Source: Erysipelotrichaceae bacterium
Lineage (GTDB): Bacteria; Bacillota_I; Bacilli_A; Erysipelotrichales; Erysipelotrichaceae
Reading direction: 5' to 3'
DNA length: 64,000 nt
Assembly: GCA_022767445.1 (NCBI GenBank)
Contig: JALENJ010000062.1
Coordinates: forward strand, 1-64,000
Of this stretch, positions 35,337-44,739 are shown piece after piece; position 1 is the stretch's first letter; each line of letters starts with the position of its first letter. The position numbers and the translations under genes are program-made. Below the pieces are notes generated by a model. That model searched no databases. It worked only from the letters and a program-made list of their open reading frames with translations, and was not told the origin of the DNA.

Positions 35337-36907
35337 TAGTGACTAAATGCATCAGGTAAATCATTTTCCAATAAAATTGTATCTTCAACAGAAGCGTTTT
35401 GATAAATATAATCAAACGCTTCTTTTACTGTCTTGGTTACGATCACCTTCTGCATATCAAAACCAGATTCCTGTAATCCTGTATAGATTGGTTTTGTCTG
35501 TATCTCACCAACCAAGATAACAACATCTGCTTTACCCTTCATCTTTTCACCAAATTGTTTATTGGCTTCATATTGGATCTTACCAAGATCAATCATACCT
35601 GGTGTAACGATATAGCGTGTATTTGGCATTCTTTGTAGTACTTCTAGTGCCATGGCTGATCCGACAGGATTGGAGTTAAACGCATCATCAATGAAGCGAT
35701 ATCCATTGATCGTCTTAAGTTCTAGACGATGTTCAACCTGCTTCATATTCTTGCTGGCACGTTGGATGGTACCCCATGGTACATTCAGGTGACGTGCAAC
35801 ACAGATAGAAGATAAGATATTTAGGATATTTAACTCACCGAGAAGTTTTGTTTCAATACGCACTCTTTCAACCTCATGTACAACTGTAAAGGATGAACCA
35901 GTACGTGTATACGTAATATCTTCAGCGTAATAATCCACATCATGATTTTGAATACCATACGTTACAATCTTAACTGGATTTTGAACCTGATAGTTACGTA
36001 TCAATTCATTATCATAATTGAGTACACCTAAGCCATCCTGTGGAAGGCGTTCTATCATCTGCATCTTTTCATGGATGATATTCTCTTGTGAACCAAATGT
36101 ACTTAAGTGCTGTGGTCCAATCGAAGTCACAACACCAATCTTTGGTTGTACAAACTTCATTAAATATGTAATCTCACCAACATGATCAGCCCCCATCTCA
36201 CACACAAATACTCTGTGGATAGGTTTTAACAATGTACGTATCGTAATTGTGATTCCCATTGGTGTATTGTAGGAAGCTGGAGTCATCAAGGAATTGAAGT
36301 GTTCCCCCACCATCGCATGCATGATATTCTTGGTAGATGTTTTACCATAACTACCGGTAATACCAATCTTTATCAAGTCTGTATCTTCGTTTAGAATCTT
36401 CTTGGCTTGTAAGATATACCATTGTTTTACCAGGTATTCAATTGGTGATGTAAGCCATCCCACCAAGAAGATGAAAAGCCAAGGTAATAGAGATACCAGT
36501 GCAGGCATAAAGATAAAACCAGGTAAGTAGATCACATTACATGCGATTACTAACGCTTCTAACACTACCAACACAACAATCTGTCTTTTTACGCGACCTG
36601 TATATACAAGTGGTTTGATATATTTCTTCTTACGCTCTTGTACGATATTGATATATGTAAATAAAACCAGTAGTACACTAACAAGCCATGCATACACACT
36701 TGCATGGAAGAAATATAGAATCAATGCATATACTGCAAGTTCAAATAAAGCCTGTATCACTTCTGATTTTAGTTTACTTGTGTTTTCTTGTAGCCATTTG
36801 GTGTAACGACCAATTTCATAGCGATTCTGTTGAAACATATGTAATGGTTGTTTTGATTTAACAACCATCGCAATTAGCGTAACAACACCCAGTATATATT
36901 TTTCCAT
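35336..36907 (-). CDS. Membrane-anchored MurF-like Mur ligase
   Basis: This ATP-dependent amide ligase is related to MurF, which joins D-Ala-D-Ala to the UDP-MurNAc-tripeptide. The central domain carries GITGSYGKTSTKNIM near residue 183, the MGADHVGEI motif, and ENIIHEKMQM. The C-terminal domain has LDDAFNSNP-like RFIDDAFNSNPVGS and the end NDLPDAFSH. Instead of the normal UDP-binding N-terminal domain there are four to five hydrophobic helices within residues 1-165. The true substrate may therefore be lipid-linked. It follows the alpha/beta hydrolase by one nucleotide and belongs to the operon of the upstream two-component system. Confidence 0.82.
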   Translation of the reverse strand: MEKYILGVVTLIAMVVKSKQPLHMFQQNRYEIGRYTKWLQENTSKLKSEVIQALFELAVYALILYFFHASVYAWLVSVLLVLFTYINIVQERKKKYIKPLVYTGRVKRQIVVLVVLEALVIACNVIYLPGFIFMPALVSLLPWLFIFLVGWLTSPIEYLVKQWYILQAKKILNEDTDLIKIGITGSYGKTSTKNIMHAMVGEHFNSLMTPASYNTPMGITITIRTLLKPIHRVFVCEMGADHVGEITYLMKFVQPKIGVVTSIGPQHLSTFGSQENIIHEKMQMIERLPQDGLGVLNYDNELIRNYQVQNPVKIVTYGIQNHDVDYYAEDITYTRTGSSFTVVHEVERVRIETKLLGELNILNILSSICVARHLNVPWGTIQRASKNMKQVEHRLELKTINGYRFIDDAFNSNPVGSAMALEVLQRMPNTRYIVTPGMIDLGKIQYEANKQFGEKMKGKADVVILVGEIQTKPIYTGLQESGFDMQKVIVTKTVKEAFDYIYQNASVEDTILLENDLPDAFSH

Positions 36908-36908
36908 C

Positions 36909-37703
36909 CTACGCTTCTCCCTTTAGAAAGATTTCAAGCACGCGATTAAAGCGATCTGCTTGGTGCCAATACGCAAAGTGATCATCCCCTGCAAATATCG
37001 CAAGACCAGCATTTGGCATCATCTTTTCCATCTGTTGACCCATCCATAATGGTGCAGCTGTATCTAAATCACCCCACACCAATAATACAGGACATTTGAC
37101 ATCCGATAAGATTGGGGTGACATCATCATTGACAACCTTTACAAAGGTTGGACGCATAATTCCCTTCGCATTGCGATAATCTTCAGATCCTGAGGATTTC
37201 TGCAACTCCTGTAACTTCTCTGTTTGTCCTGTCACTTTCAAGAACCACTTACCTGCCTTATACATCTTGACTTTCACTTGATCCTCAAGACTTTGTTTTG
37301 GACGAATTCCCGCCGCACCTGTCAGACACATCTTATCCACAGGATTCTTTGCACTGTAGCGAATCGCCACACGACAACCAAAGGAATGTCCAACCAAGAT
37401 CGGATTTACAATATGATTGTGTTTCACAAAAGCTTCTAAGAACAATTCATAATCAGGTACTCCCCAGGCTTCCTTTGGATCATCACTTTCGCCAAAGCCT
37501 GGAAAATCAAAAGCGTATACGCGATAACTATCCTTAAAGTAATCAAAGATAGCCTGCATCATCTCTTTATTCTGTCCCCATCCATGCAACAAAATCATAT
37601 CTTGCCCATCACCTTCGGTGACATAAGCAGTTTTTACACCATATATTTCTTCAATCTTTTTCATACGTTTTACTATTTTAATCGAATTCATCGATTTTTT
37701 CAT
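36909..37703 (-). CDS. Alpha/beta hydrolase
   Basis: This cytosolic serine hydrolase has its nucleophile in GHSFGCR (Gly-His-Ser-Phe-Gly), an oxyanion HGWGQNKEMM, a catalytic Asp in VWGDLDTAAPL and a catalytic His in GDDHFAYWH. The true start is uncertain. Three in-frame Met codons occur in the first 14 residues, and none has a good ribosome binding site. The second, MNSIK, or the third, MKKIEEIYG, fits the family N-terminus better. It is coupled to the MurF-like ligase, so it may act on a cell-wall precursor or lipid; this is inference. Confidence 0.82.
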   Translation of the reverse strand: MKKSMNSIKIVKRMKKIEEIYGVKTAYVTEGDGQDMILLHGWGQNKEMMQAIFDYFKDSYRVYAFDFPGFGESDDPKEAWGVPDYELFLEAFVKHNHIVNPILVGHSFGCRVAIRYSAKNPVDKMCLTGAAGIRPKQSLEDQVKVKMYKAGKWFLKVTGQTEKLQELQKSSGSEDYRNAKGIMRPTFVKVVNDDVTPILSDVKCPVLLVWGDLDTAAPLWMGQQMEKMMPNAGLAIFAGDDHFAYWHQADRFNRVLEIFLKGEA

Positions 37704-37717
37704 CTATTTATCATAGA

Positions 37718-39082
37718 TTACTTACGACCATTGGTCTTATTTTTACTCACGACGGTATCTTGCCAGATTCTAAAGTTTACGCCATCCGTTAAATTCTCTG
37801 CCTCAACATGATATCCATAGGTATTCACAACACGATGTACAATGGATAACCCCAGTCCAAATTGGCCATCTGTTCCCTTCTCATATGGATGGAACAGTGT
37901 ACCCAATCTTTCCTTGGAAATATTCTTTCCATCATTACTGATACATAATTCTCCATCATGGAGACTGACTTTGATATATGTCTTTGCATAACGCAACGCA
38001 TTATCAATCAAGTTCTCTACCACAATACGCCATGGCTCTTCTTCGCCATGGAAGAATACACCCTGATCAATATCCTTTACGAAAGTAATCTCAGGACGAA
38101 TCACTTTGAGTGATAGTAATGCTTTATCAATCACCTGATTCATATTCAGGTGATTGCCATCCTCACCTGTATCCTTTAGATAATCCATCTTATTTAAGAT
38201 GATAAGACTCTTTACTTTCTTCTCTAAACGATTGGCATGTTCGATAATCACGTCTACTGATTTTTCTAATGTTTCATATGGGTAGATTCCATCTTTGATG
38301 GATTCGCCATAAGACTTAATAGTAGCGATTGGTGTCTTTAAATCATGAGAGATATTCTGTATCATCTCTTCCTTCTCGCGATTTTGTTTCTTAAGTTGGG
38401 CATTCATATCCCTTAGGGCATCTGCCACCTCTCCAATCTCATCGTTACGTTTGATAGCCAACTCCGCTTCTTCTTCGTTCTTTATCTTTGCGATATACAA
38501 CTTAATCTGCGATAGCGGAATAATCAAAGTTGTTACCCATACCAACAGGATCACCATAAAACCTAATACAAAGGTCACATTCATCAATACAACCCCATTG
38601 ATCAGACTACTTCTTAAACGCTGTTGGGATGCACTGGACATGACGGTAATGAGCTCTCTACCATCCTTTAACAATGTCTTTGAATACAAGATACGATTTG
38701 TATCACTTGTATAATACGCATCTAGCGTACCAGAGTATGGCGAATTCGCATTCGCCAATAAACGTTGTTTTAGCACTTCATCAATCTTATCTCCATAAAT
38801 CACAGAGAAGATATTACTTGAATGATCAAAGACATACGCACTAACTGTTCCATCTGTCTGTACAAAATCAATGGATTCTCCAGGATGATTATCCGCATAC
38901 AAGATTAAACTCTCTTGTGCACTATGCAAACGATTATATAACTCCGCCTCCGTAAAACGTTCAATCGACGGAGATAAAAAGATGACGACAAACAACGCAA
39001 AGACCATGATGAAAAAGAAGATCATGCTGAGGAGTTGTTGTGATAAGCTCAACTCCCGCAACCACATCCGTATGCGTTTCAT
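37718..39082 (-). CDS. Sensor histidine kinase
   Basis: This is a membrane sensor of a two-component system. TM1 is near residues 17-38, followed by an extracellular sensor of about 130 residues, TM2 near 165-190, a HAMP region, the HisKA box ISHDLKTPIATIKSYGES with the phosphorylated His, and a HATPase domain with ENLIDNALRYAK (N box) and FGLGLSIVHRVV (G box). The start codon overlaps the stop of the response regulator gene (TAATG). The stimulus is unknown. The downstream hydrolase and MurF-like ligase suggest a cell-envelope signal. Confidence 0.93.
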   Translation of the reverse strand: MKRIRMWLRELSLSQQLLSMIFFFIMVFALFVVIFLSPSIERFTEAELYNRLHSAQESLILYADNHPGESIDFVQTDGTVSAYVFDHSSNIFSVIYGDKIDEVLKQRLLANANSPYSGTLDAYYTSDTNRILYSKTLLKDGRELITVMSSASQQRLRSSLINGVVLMNVTFVLGFMVILLVWVTTLIIPLSQIKLYIAKIKNEEEAELAIKRNDEIGEVADALRDMNAQLKKQNREKEEMIQNISHDLKTPIATIKSYGESIKDGIYPYETLEKSVDVIIEHANRLEKKVKSLIILNKMDYLKDTGEDGNHLNMNQVIDKALLSLKVIRPEITFVKDIDQGVFFHGEEEPWRIVVENLIDNALRYAKTYIKVSLHDGELCISNDGKNISKERLGTLFHPYEKGTDGQFGLGLSIVHRVVNTYGYHVEAENLTDGVNFRIWQDTVVSKNKTNGRK

Positions 39083-39741
39083 TATCCGAGCCTATAGCCG
39101 AAGCCATAAATTGTATGAATACTTAAATTCGGCATCTTCTTTCTAAGTCTACGCAATGTATCATCCACGACACGATCACTACCAAAGTAGTTCTCCTCCC
39201 ACACTTGCGCTAATATTTGCTCACGTGGGAAAGCCGTACCACGGTTATTGACAAACATCATCAATAATTCAAATTCCTTGGCAGTCAAATCAATCTTTTC
39301 CTTACTGCCATAAACAATTCTCTGCACTTCATCGATCTCATATCCATCCACTTTGATAAAAGCCTCTTCATCTTTATAGATACGACGAATTAAATTATTG
39401 ACACGCAACACCAACTCCTTAGGAGAGAAAGGTTTAGTGATGTAATCATCGCTACCCTTTTCTAAACCAATGATACGATCAAACTCCTTATCACGTGCAG
39501 ACATAAAGATGACAGGCACTTCAGAATTATGTAGACGAATCGAATCAATCAAATCAAAACCGCTCTTATCACCCAACATAATATCCAAAATCCACAAATG
39601 CACATCCTCATCCGAGATATGGGCATACGCTTCATCAAAGTCTAGATAAGAGCGTACTTCATACTCCTCTTTCTCTAGATATCTTTTTACAAGTTCATTT
39701 AAATCTTTTTCGTCTTCGACGATCGCTATTACTTTTTTCAT
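39082..39741 (-). CDS. OmpR-family response regulator
   Basis: The receiver domain (1-120) has the acidic pair in VEDEKD, the phosphoacceptor Asp in LWILDIMLGDKSG near residue 54, the Thr/Ser in FMSARD and the Lys in ITKPFSPKEL. The C-terminal winged helix (125-219) has DLTAKEFELLMMF and a recognition region near VDDTLRRLRKK. GGCGGTGAT lies before the ATG. It heads an operon with the histidine kinase, hydrolase and MurF-like ligase. Confidence 0.94.
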   Translation of the reverse strand: MKKVIAIVEDEKDLNELVKRYLEKEEYEVRSYLDFDEAYAHISDEDVHLWILDIMLGDKSGFDLIDSIRLHNSEVPVIFMSARDKEFDRIIGLEKGSDDYITKPFSPKELVLRVNNLIRRIYKDEEAFIKVDGYEIDEVQRIVYGSKEKIDLTAKEFELLMMFVNNRGTAFPREQILAQVWEENYFGSDRVVDDTLRRLRKKMPNLSIHTIYGFGYRLG

Positions 39742-39803
39742 ATTATCACCGCCATCATTTTATCACAGGATACACGGTTTACCTATGGACAAATCAAGAT
39801 AGT

Positions 39804-39823
39804 AAAAAAGGGACTAGGTCCCT
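39804..39823 (-). terminator. Intrinsic terminator of the 79-aa gene
   Basis: AGGGAC-CTA-GTCCCT on the minus strand is followed by six T. It ends six bases after the stop codon and separates this gene from the two-component operon. Confidence 0.88.
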
Positions 39824-39828
39824 AATTC

Positions 39829-40068
39829 TTACTGATATCCATGTTTTTTCATCTTTAGATCAAAGATATCGTTAATGATCTGACTCAACTGCTCTTTCAG
39901 GTCACCTTCTAATGTTTCACATTCTTGGGCTTGTTTATATAAGTCAGGATGTTCATTCGCAATCTTTTCAATTGTCTTACCAGTCGCATGATTTCGAATG
40001 AAGAATGGAATCTTCTTCATCTTTTCTTCGGGCACTAAATCTAAAATCATTTTTCCTGTTTTATCCAT
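39829..40068 (-). CDS. Hypothetical small protein (79 aa)
   Basis: A small soluble, Lys/Glu-rich, mostly helical protein starting MDKTGKMILDLVPEEKMKKIPFF; the central segment TGKTIEKIANEHPDLY may form a helix-turn-helix-like pair. I do not recognise the family. GGAG lies about 10 nt before the ATG, and a good terminator follows, so the gene is likely real and monocistronic. Confidence 0.55.
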   Translation of the reverse strand: MDKTGKMILDLVPEEKMKKIPFFIRNHATGKTIEKIANEHPDLYKQAQECETLEGDLKEQLSQIINDIFDLKMKKHGYQ

Positions 40069-40169
40069 ATCTCATATACTCCTTTATGCAACGAATTTAT
40101 TATACACCTATTCAAGATTATACTACAGTATTTTTTTAAATTATATTTTAAACGATATTTATAGATATG

Positions 40170-40191
40170 AAAAAAGCGGAAATTTCCGCTT
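40170..40191 (-). terminator. Intrinsic terminator of the glycosyltransferase gene
   Basis: The perfect palindrome AAGCGGAAATTTCCGCTT overlaps the stop codon and is followed by TTTT on the minus strand. Confidence 0.85.
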
Positions 40192-41218
40192 AGTTAAATC
40201 CATAAAGTCTTTGTGCTAATTTATAAATGCCAAGTAATGCGCTTTGACCAATTTTACCAGGCATATTCACTGCTCTACCAACGAGGGAATGACGAATCTT
40301 ATGATAGATTTCTTCATCTGTATTCTTCATGTATTGCCATAGTTCATCTTTGATTGCTAAGTGTTCTGGTGTATGTGATAGAATCGCAAGTACCGTTGTA
40401 ATTGCAGTAATGATTTCCAGATAAGAGTACATATACTCTGTACACTTTGCATTTGATTTATCATACTGGCTTAGTGTATCAATCATGATGCGATTAACAC
40501 GTGCTTGTTGGTCGAGACGTTTAATCATAATTTTTTCATTAACGGATTGATCGTCACGACCAATGAAGTAATGATATAAATCAATATCTAGATAATATAG
40601 GTTCTTAACAAATGGTAATGGTTGGAATACGTAGATATTATCAACATAGAATGTATGTTTAGGTAATACAAGTCCAATGTTTCTCAATACCTCCGTACGA
40701 TAGATACATGCATGCATTGTCATGTATTTGCCAGGAGGCATCTTACGCATATCATTCCAAGTGAATGTACGTTCTAATGGTAGATATCCTTTGTAGTTAA
40801 TAACCTTCTTGTGTTTTACGCCAACTTTATCATAGATGTAATTACACAATATCAAATCGGGAACATTGACAATATCCTGTCCATGATTTGTAAACATCTC
40901 TAATCTATCTAGTAATTTCAAGAAAGCTTCTTCGCCAAGCCAGTCATCACTATCTACTACCTTAAAGAATACACCAGTTGCGTTTTTAATACCTGTGTTG
41001 ACTGCTTCACCATGCCCACCATTTTCCTGGTGTACTGCTTTGATAATTGTTGGGTATTTGGCAGCTAAATCATCCGCAATCTTTGCGGTATCATCCTTAG
41101 AACCATCGTCTACAATAATGATTTCTACTCTTTCCTTGCCCACTAACAATGTATCAATACAATGTTCCATATACTCTTGTGAGTTATAACAAGGAACAGC
41201 TATACTTAGTATTTTCAT
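40190..41218 (-). CDS. Family 2 glycosyltransferase
   Basis: This GT-A fold sugar transferase probably builds surface glycans. It shows SIAVPCYNSQEYMEHCIDTLL at the start, the nucleotide-sugar-binding VEIIIVDDGSKDDT, and the metal site FKVVDSDDWLG near residue 95. The C-terminal 130 residues are helical and lack clear membrane segments. AGGTGG lies 6 nt before the ATG. It is flanked by its own terminator, with no polysaccharide cluster around it. Acceptor and donor are unknown. Confidence 0.88.
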   Translation of the reverse strand: MKILSIAVPCYNSQEYMEHCIDTLLVGKERVEIIIVDDGSKDDTAKIADDLAAKYPTIIKAVHQENGGHGEAVNTGIKNATGVFFKVVDSDDWLGEEAFLKLLDRLEMFTNHGQDIVNVPDLILCNYIYDKVGVKHKKVINYKGYLPLERTFTWNDMRKMPPGKYMTMHACIYRTEVLRNIGLVLPKHTFYVDNIYVFQPLPFVKNLYYLDIDLYHYFIGRDDQSVNEKIMIKRLDQQARVNRIMIDTLSQYDKSNAKCTEYMYSYLEIITAITTVLAILSHTPEHLAIKDELWQYMKNTDEEIYHKIRHSLVGRAVNMPGKIGQSALLGIYKLAQRLYGFN

Positions 41219-41282
41219 TTTTTACCACCTATCTTTTACAAACCTATTCTAATATGAAATAACATTTTTAGCTAGCATGGTG

Positions 41283-42383
41283 TTAGTCACTGATATCACT
41301 ATCCAATGTTGTGATGAAATGATATGTTGGGTATTGTTTGCGTACATGGTCAACAATCTCATGATATAACGCATTACGATCGCCACATTGGAAGTCAATA
41401 ACGATATCAAAACTAATATCATTTCCATTCATGAAGAAACCATGCATCTGCATGACATGATCATAGGACATAACAATCTTGCGTATATCTTTAAAGATAC
41501 GTTTGGCTTCATCATCTTTTGTATTGTATGTATACACACTAATACCGGTAATTGCCACATGCGCTTCTTGATAAACACGATCTGCAATCTTTCTTTCCAG
41601 TTTATCAATTTGCCAAGCAGTCATATTATCATCCACTTCAATATGCAATGAACCATTCATTGTATTAGGACCATAGTTATTTAGGAATAAATCATAGACA
41701 CCATGTACACCTTCAAACTCCATAACGATACGCTTGATATGTGCGGAAACTCCTCCATCTGCTCTTTCGCCTAATATCGTTGAAATTGTTGATGCGACAA
41801 TCTCATAACCTGCTTTAATAATCATGATAGAAATTACAACCGCAAGATATGCTTCAATATTGATATGCAGTGTTAAGAATAAGATCGCAGCTACAAGTGT
41901 TGAGGCTGAAATGATAGAGTCCATACGGCTATCCTCACCTGAAGCAATCAAAGAACCAGAGTTTAGTCTCTCTCCTGTCTTTTTCACGTACATACCCATA
42001 AAGAACTTCGCAAGTACAGCCACAAAGATAATGATTAATCCAACAACTGTATAGGATGGGGTACTTGGATTCAATATACTCTTTACAGCCTCAATCAATG
42101 ATGTAATACCTGCATACATAATAATCAAGGAAATGACTAAAGCACTTAGGTATTCAATTCTGCCATAACCAAATGGATGTTTATGATCCGGTTTTCTACC
42201 AGCAAGCTTAGTTCCTACAATTGTAATAATCGAAGAAAAAGCATCCGATACATTATTAACCGCATCTAATACAATCGCAATTGATCCAGACAACAATCCA
42301 ATCACTGCCTTAAAAGCAGCCAATAATAGATTGACTACAATTCCTAATATACTTGTACGAATAATCTCTTGATTACGTTTCAT
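41283..42383 (-). CDS. Cation diffusion facilitator family transporter
   Basis: This probably exports Zn2+, Fe2+ or Mn2+ in exchange for protons. Six helices lie within residues 10-210. The metal site of TM2 is LDAVNNVSDAFSS (D-x3-N-x2-D pattern), HPFGYGRIEYLSAL is in the loop, and SRMDSIISASTLV is in TM5. The cytoplasmic C-domain (about 215-300) contains GVHGVYDLFLNNYGP, and an unusual extra region of about 70 residues follows. The start MKRNQEIIR follows GGAG by 8 nt. It is an intact paralogue of the fragment at 1869-2453. Confidence 0.92.
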   Translation of the reverse strand: MKRNQEIIRTSILGIVVNLLLAAFKAVIGLLSGSIAIVLDAVNNVSDAFSSIITIVGTKLAGRKPDHKHPFGYGRIEYLSALVISLIIMYAGITSLIEAVKSILNPSTPSYTVVGLIIIFVAVLAKFFMGMYVKKTGERLNSGSLIASGEDSRMDSIISASTLVAAILFLTLHINIEAYLAVVISIMIIKAGYEIVASTISTILGERADGGVSAHIKRIVMEFEGVHGVYDLFLNNYGPNTMNGSLHIEVDDNMTAWQIDKLERKIADRVYQEAHVAITGISVYTYNTKDDEAKRIFKDIRKIVMSYDHVMQMHGFFMNGNDISFDIVIDFQCGDRNALYHEIVDHVRKQYPTYHFITTLDSDISD

Positions 42384-42432
42384 ATCCCTCACTCCTTTAA
42401 TGCAAGGGATATTTTAACATCTTTCATCCAAT

Positions 42433-42930
42433 CTACAAGTGATGTTCATTCTCTAACAACCACTGTTTTCTATGTAGTCCTCCCGCATATCCATGCAGTT
42501 TACCATCACTGCCAATCACACGATGACAAGGTATCAGTATTAAGAAAGGATTGGTAGCGATGGCATGACCAATTGCCTGATATGACATCTTTGTTACACC
42601 TAACTTATGACATACAGATTCCTTGATATCCTTATATGTTTTCACACAGCCATACGGAATCTCTTCCACACACTCCAAAACAGCCCTTTGAAACAAAGAA
42701 CCACGGAAGTGATACCGTATATCAACATCAGGAATCTGCTTAGAAAAATACCGATCCAACCACAAGATAGTATCCTCAATCACACGATTACTACCAACCA
42801 CAACATCCTGCTGTAATAACCACTCATTTCTATCCTTTTGATCATCAAACCATACACCAATCAATCCATCCTGATCTTCAGCGATATTCATATCTCCCAA
42901 TACCGAATGATACCTAGCAACCGTTATCAT
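42433..42930 (-). CDS. ogt: Methylated-DNA--[protein]-cysteine S-methyltransferase
   Basis: This suicide DNA repair protein removes methyl or alkyl groups from O6-alkylguanine. The active-site motif is ILIPCHRVIGSDGKLHGYAGG, with the acceptor Cys in PCHRV near residue 137. The DNA-binding helix YKDIKESVCHKLG and the Asn hinge (HAIATNP) are conserved. Size (166 aa) fits Ogt. I chose the ATG giving MITVARYH, with GAGG 7 nt upstream; an ATG four codons earlier is less likely. Confidence 0.92.
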   Translation of the reverse strand: MITVARYHSVLGDMNIAEDQDGLIGVWFDDQKDRNEWLLQQDVVVGSNRVIEDTILWLDRYFSKQIPDVDIRYHFRGSLFQRAVLECVEEIPYGCVKTYKDIKESVCHKLGVTKMSYQAIGHAIATNPFLILIPCHRVIGSDGKLHGYAGGLHRKQWLLENEHHL

Positions 42931-43014
42931 AAACAACCTCATTCACTCAACTTTCTATAACAAACACAAAAGAATCAACTATAATAGAAATAGATATTTT
43001 TGGAGTAACCAACA

Positions 43015-44109
43015 ATGAAAATAATTCTATTACTCATACATTATTTATACTATAGAATCAAACGATTTCTCATCCCCAAAGATAAGAAGTCCCTACAAAA
43101 TCTTGTGGAAGACTTGAAGTATGTCGATACAAATCAAGTCTTTCAAAAGATACAACCAGGAGATATCGTAATCGGCATCCTACCATGTTCACTCAGCCAA
43201 CTACAACGTATCGCACCAACACATCGCATTCGTCCATTTATTGTCGCAAAGAAAGAAAAAGACTACATCCTAGCGTATTGTGGAACATCCAATCAAAATC
43301 GTAAGTATCAATACTTCCTTCCACTTTTAGCTAGTGATTATCGTGTCTCCAAAGATGGCAATATCAATCTATCCAATGTGTTGGTATTACCACCTACCCA
43401 CATCCTTTATCATAACGGCCATCTTCATTACCAAGATATCCTATCCGCAAATGAGAGTATCTACCTTTCTCATCCATCACATCTTCAACCATCAATCGAT
43501 GTAGAGACTCCCATTCATGCAGGTCAGATTGTCCGTAAGGAAAGACAACTCTTTTACATCTATTCACTTTCCGAAAACATAGCACAAGCCTATAAACTCT
43601 ACAGCCATGACTATGGAAATATACGTATCCCATATCGTGATAAAGTTTATAGTATCCACGAGACAAAACCACTTTCCATTGACATTCATAATGGGTATAT
43701 CCCTGTTAGTCTGATCAATACATCCTATATTGATCAGACCAACGCAGTATTACACCCTACAGAAAAGAAAGTACATCCATCAAATGAAAACTACTTTGAA
43801 AAATACCATACATACACATATCCTGTAGGACAGACCTTTTCTGCCGGATTCAATTCCATCATTTACTTATTTACTTGTAAGGGAATTGATTACGGATTAT
43901 ACAGTGATGATTTAGAAGACGATGAACAAGCACCACAAATACGTAGAGTCGATATTACATTACATCGTAAAGCTGAAATACTAAACGAAGAAGAGTTAAT
44001 AGATGCAGTTGATCGTTTATCTTTCTTTGATGAACGCTTTACTTGGTTGTATTATGAATTACTAGATAAACAAAATGAACAGAGTGAATCATCCACCATG
44101 CATGAATGA
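43015..44109 (+). CDS. Unknown 364-aa protein with a possible PemK/MazF-like N-terminal region
   Basis: I do not recognise the full-length protein. After a short hydrophobic N-terminal stretch (IILLLIHYLYY) the segment QPGDIVIGILPCSL then RPFIVAKKEKDYILAYCGTS resembles the SH3-like barrel of MazF/PemK proteins, which begin with a GDI(V/Y) strand and an RPVLV strand. The rest shows a second similar pattern (HAGQIVRKERQLFYIYSLS) and an acidic C-terminus. A TTTTGGAGTAA ribosome binding site precedes the ATG. No antitoxin gene is adjacent. A toxin-like function is only a possibility. Confidence 0.6.
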   Translation: MKIILLLIHYLYYRIKRFLIPKDKKSLQNLVEDLKYVDTNQVFQKIQPGDIVIGILPCSLSQLQRIAPTHRIRPFIVAKKEKDYILAYCGTSNQNRKYQYFLPLLASDYRVSKDGNINLSNVLVLPPTHILYHNGHLHYQDILSANESIYLSHPSHLQPSIDVETPIHAGQIVRKERQLFYIYSLSENIAQAYKLYSHDYGNIRIPYRDKVYSIHETKPLSIDIHNGYIPVSLINTSYIDQTNAVLHPTEKKVHPSNENYFEKYHTYTYPVGQTFSAGFNSIIYLFTCKGIDYGLYSDDLEDDEQAPQIRRVDITLHRKAEILNEEELIDAVDRLSFFDERFTWLYYELLDKQNEQSESSTMHE

Positions 44110-44117
44110 TTCACTCT
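44081..44117. terminator. Bidirectional terminator between the 364-aa gene and the acetyltransferase gene
   Basis: AGAGTGAATCAT and ATGATTCACTCT form a 12-bp stem over the stop codon of the plus-strand gene, with a T-rich flank on the minus side. Confidence 0.7.
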
Positions 44118-44124
44118 GCTTTAC

Positions 44125-44736
44125 TTATAAGTTTTCCCAATCAATCTTTTCATCACGATAGAAGTATTCTCTATCTTTATCATTGATACTGCGTATCACA
44201 CGACACGAATTGCCAAAGGCTACTACATTAGCTGGAATATCCTTGGTCACAACACTACCTGCACCAATCACAGTATTCTCACCAATCGATACTCCTGGCA
44301 TGATAATCGCACCAGCACCTATCCATACGTTATTACCAATATGAACATCCTTGTTGTATTGTAATCCCTTTAGTCTTAACTCTGGTAAGATAGGATGACC
44401 AGCAGTAGCGACGATGACATTTGGTGCAAACATCACATGATCACCAATATAGATATTGCCATCATCAACAAGTGTTAGATTGTAGTTTGCGTATACACCA
44501 CTACCCATAAATACGTGTCTTGTTCCAAAGTTTGAGTGTAGTGGTGGTTCAATATAACAATCCTCACCAATCTTACCAAACATCTGTTTTAGAAGTGTAG
44601 TGCGCTTTTGTAGTTCATGGGGTCTTGTCTGATTGTAGTCATACAGCAATTCCATACAATCACGTTGAAAGTCAGCGACTACCTCATCATTTGGGTCATA
44701 AATAAGACCCTTTTCCATTCTCTCTTTTTGATTCAT
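44125..44736 (-). CDS. Sugar O-acetyltransferase (maltose/galactoside acetyltransferase family)
   Basis: This left-handed beta-helix enzyme transfers acetyl from acetyl-CoA to a sugar. The N-terminal Mac domain (MEKGLIYDPNDEVV... LLYDYNQTRP) is followed by hexapeptide repeats such as IYIGDHVMFAPNV, VHIGNNVWIGAGAIIMPGVSIGENTVIGAGSVVTKDIPA. The conserved catalytic His is in VATAGHPI. The 203-aa length is normal. It lies 3 nt after the Sel1-repeat gene, suggesting one transcript. The start has only a weak ribosome binding site. Confidence 0.9.
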   Translation of the reverse strand: MNQKERMEKGLIYDPNDEVVADFQRDCMELLYDYNQTRPHELQKRTTLLKQMFGKIGEDCYIEPPLHSNFGTRHVFMGSGVYANYNLTLVDDGNIYIGDHVMFAPNVIVATAGHPILPELRLKGLQYNKDVHIGNNVWIGAGAIIMPGVSIGENTVIGAGSVVTKDIPANVVAFGNSCRVIRSINDKDREYFYRDEKIDWENL

Positions 44737-44739
44737 GTG

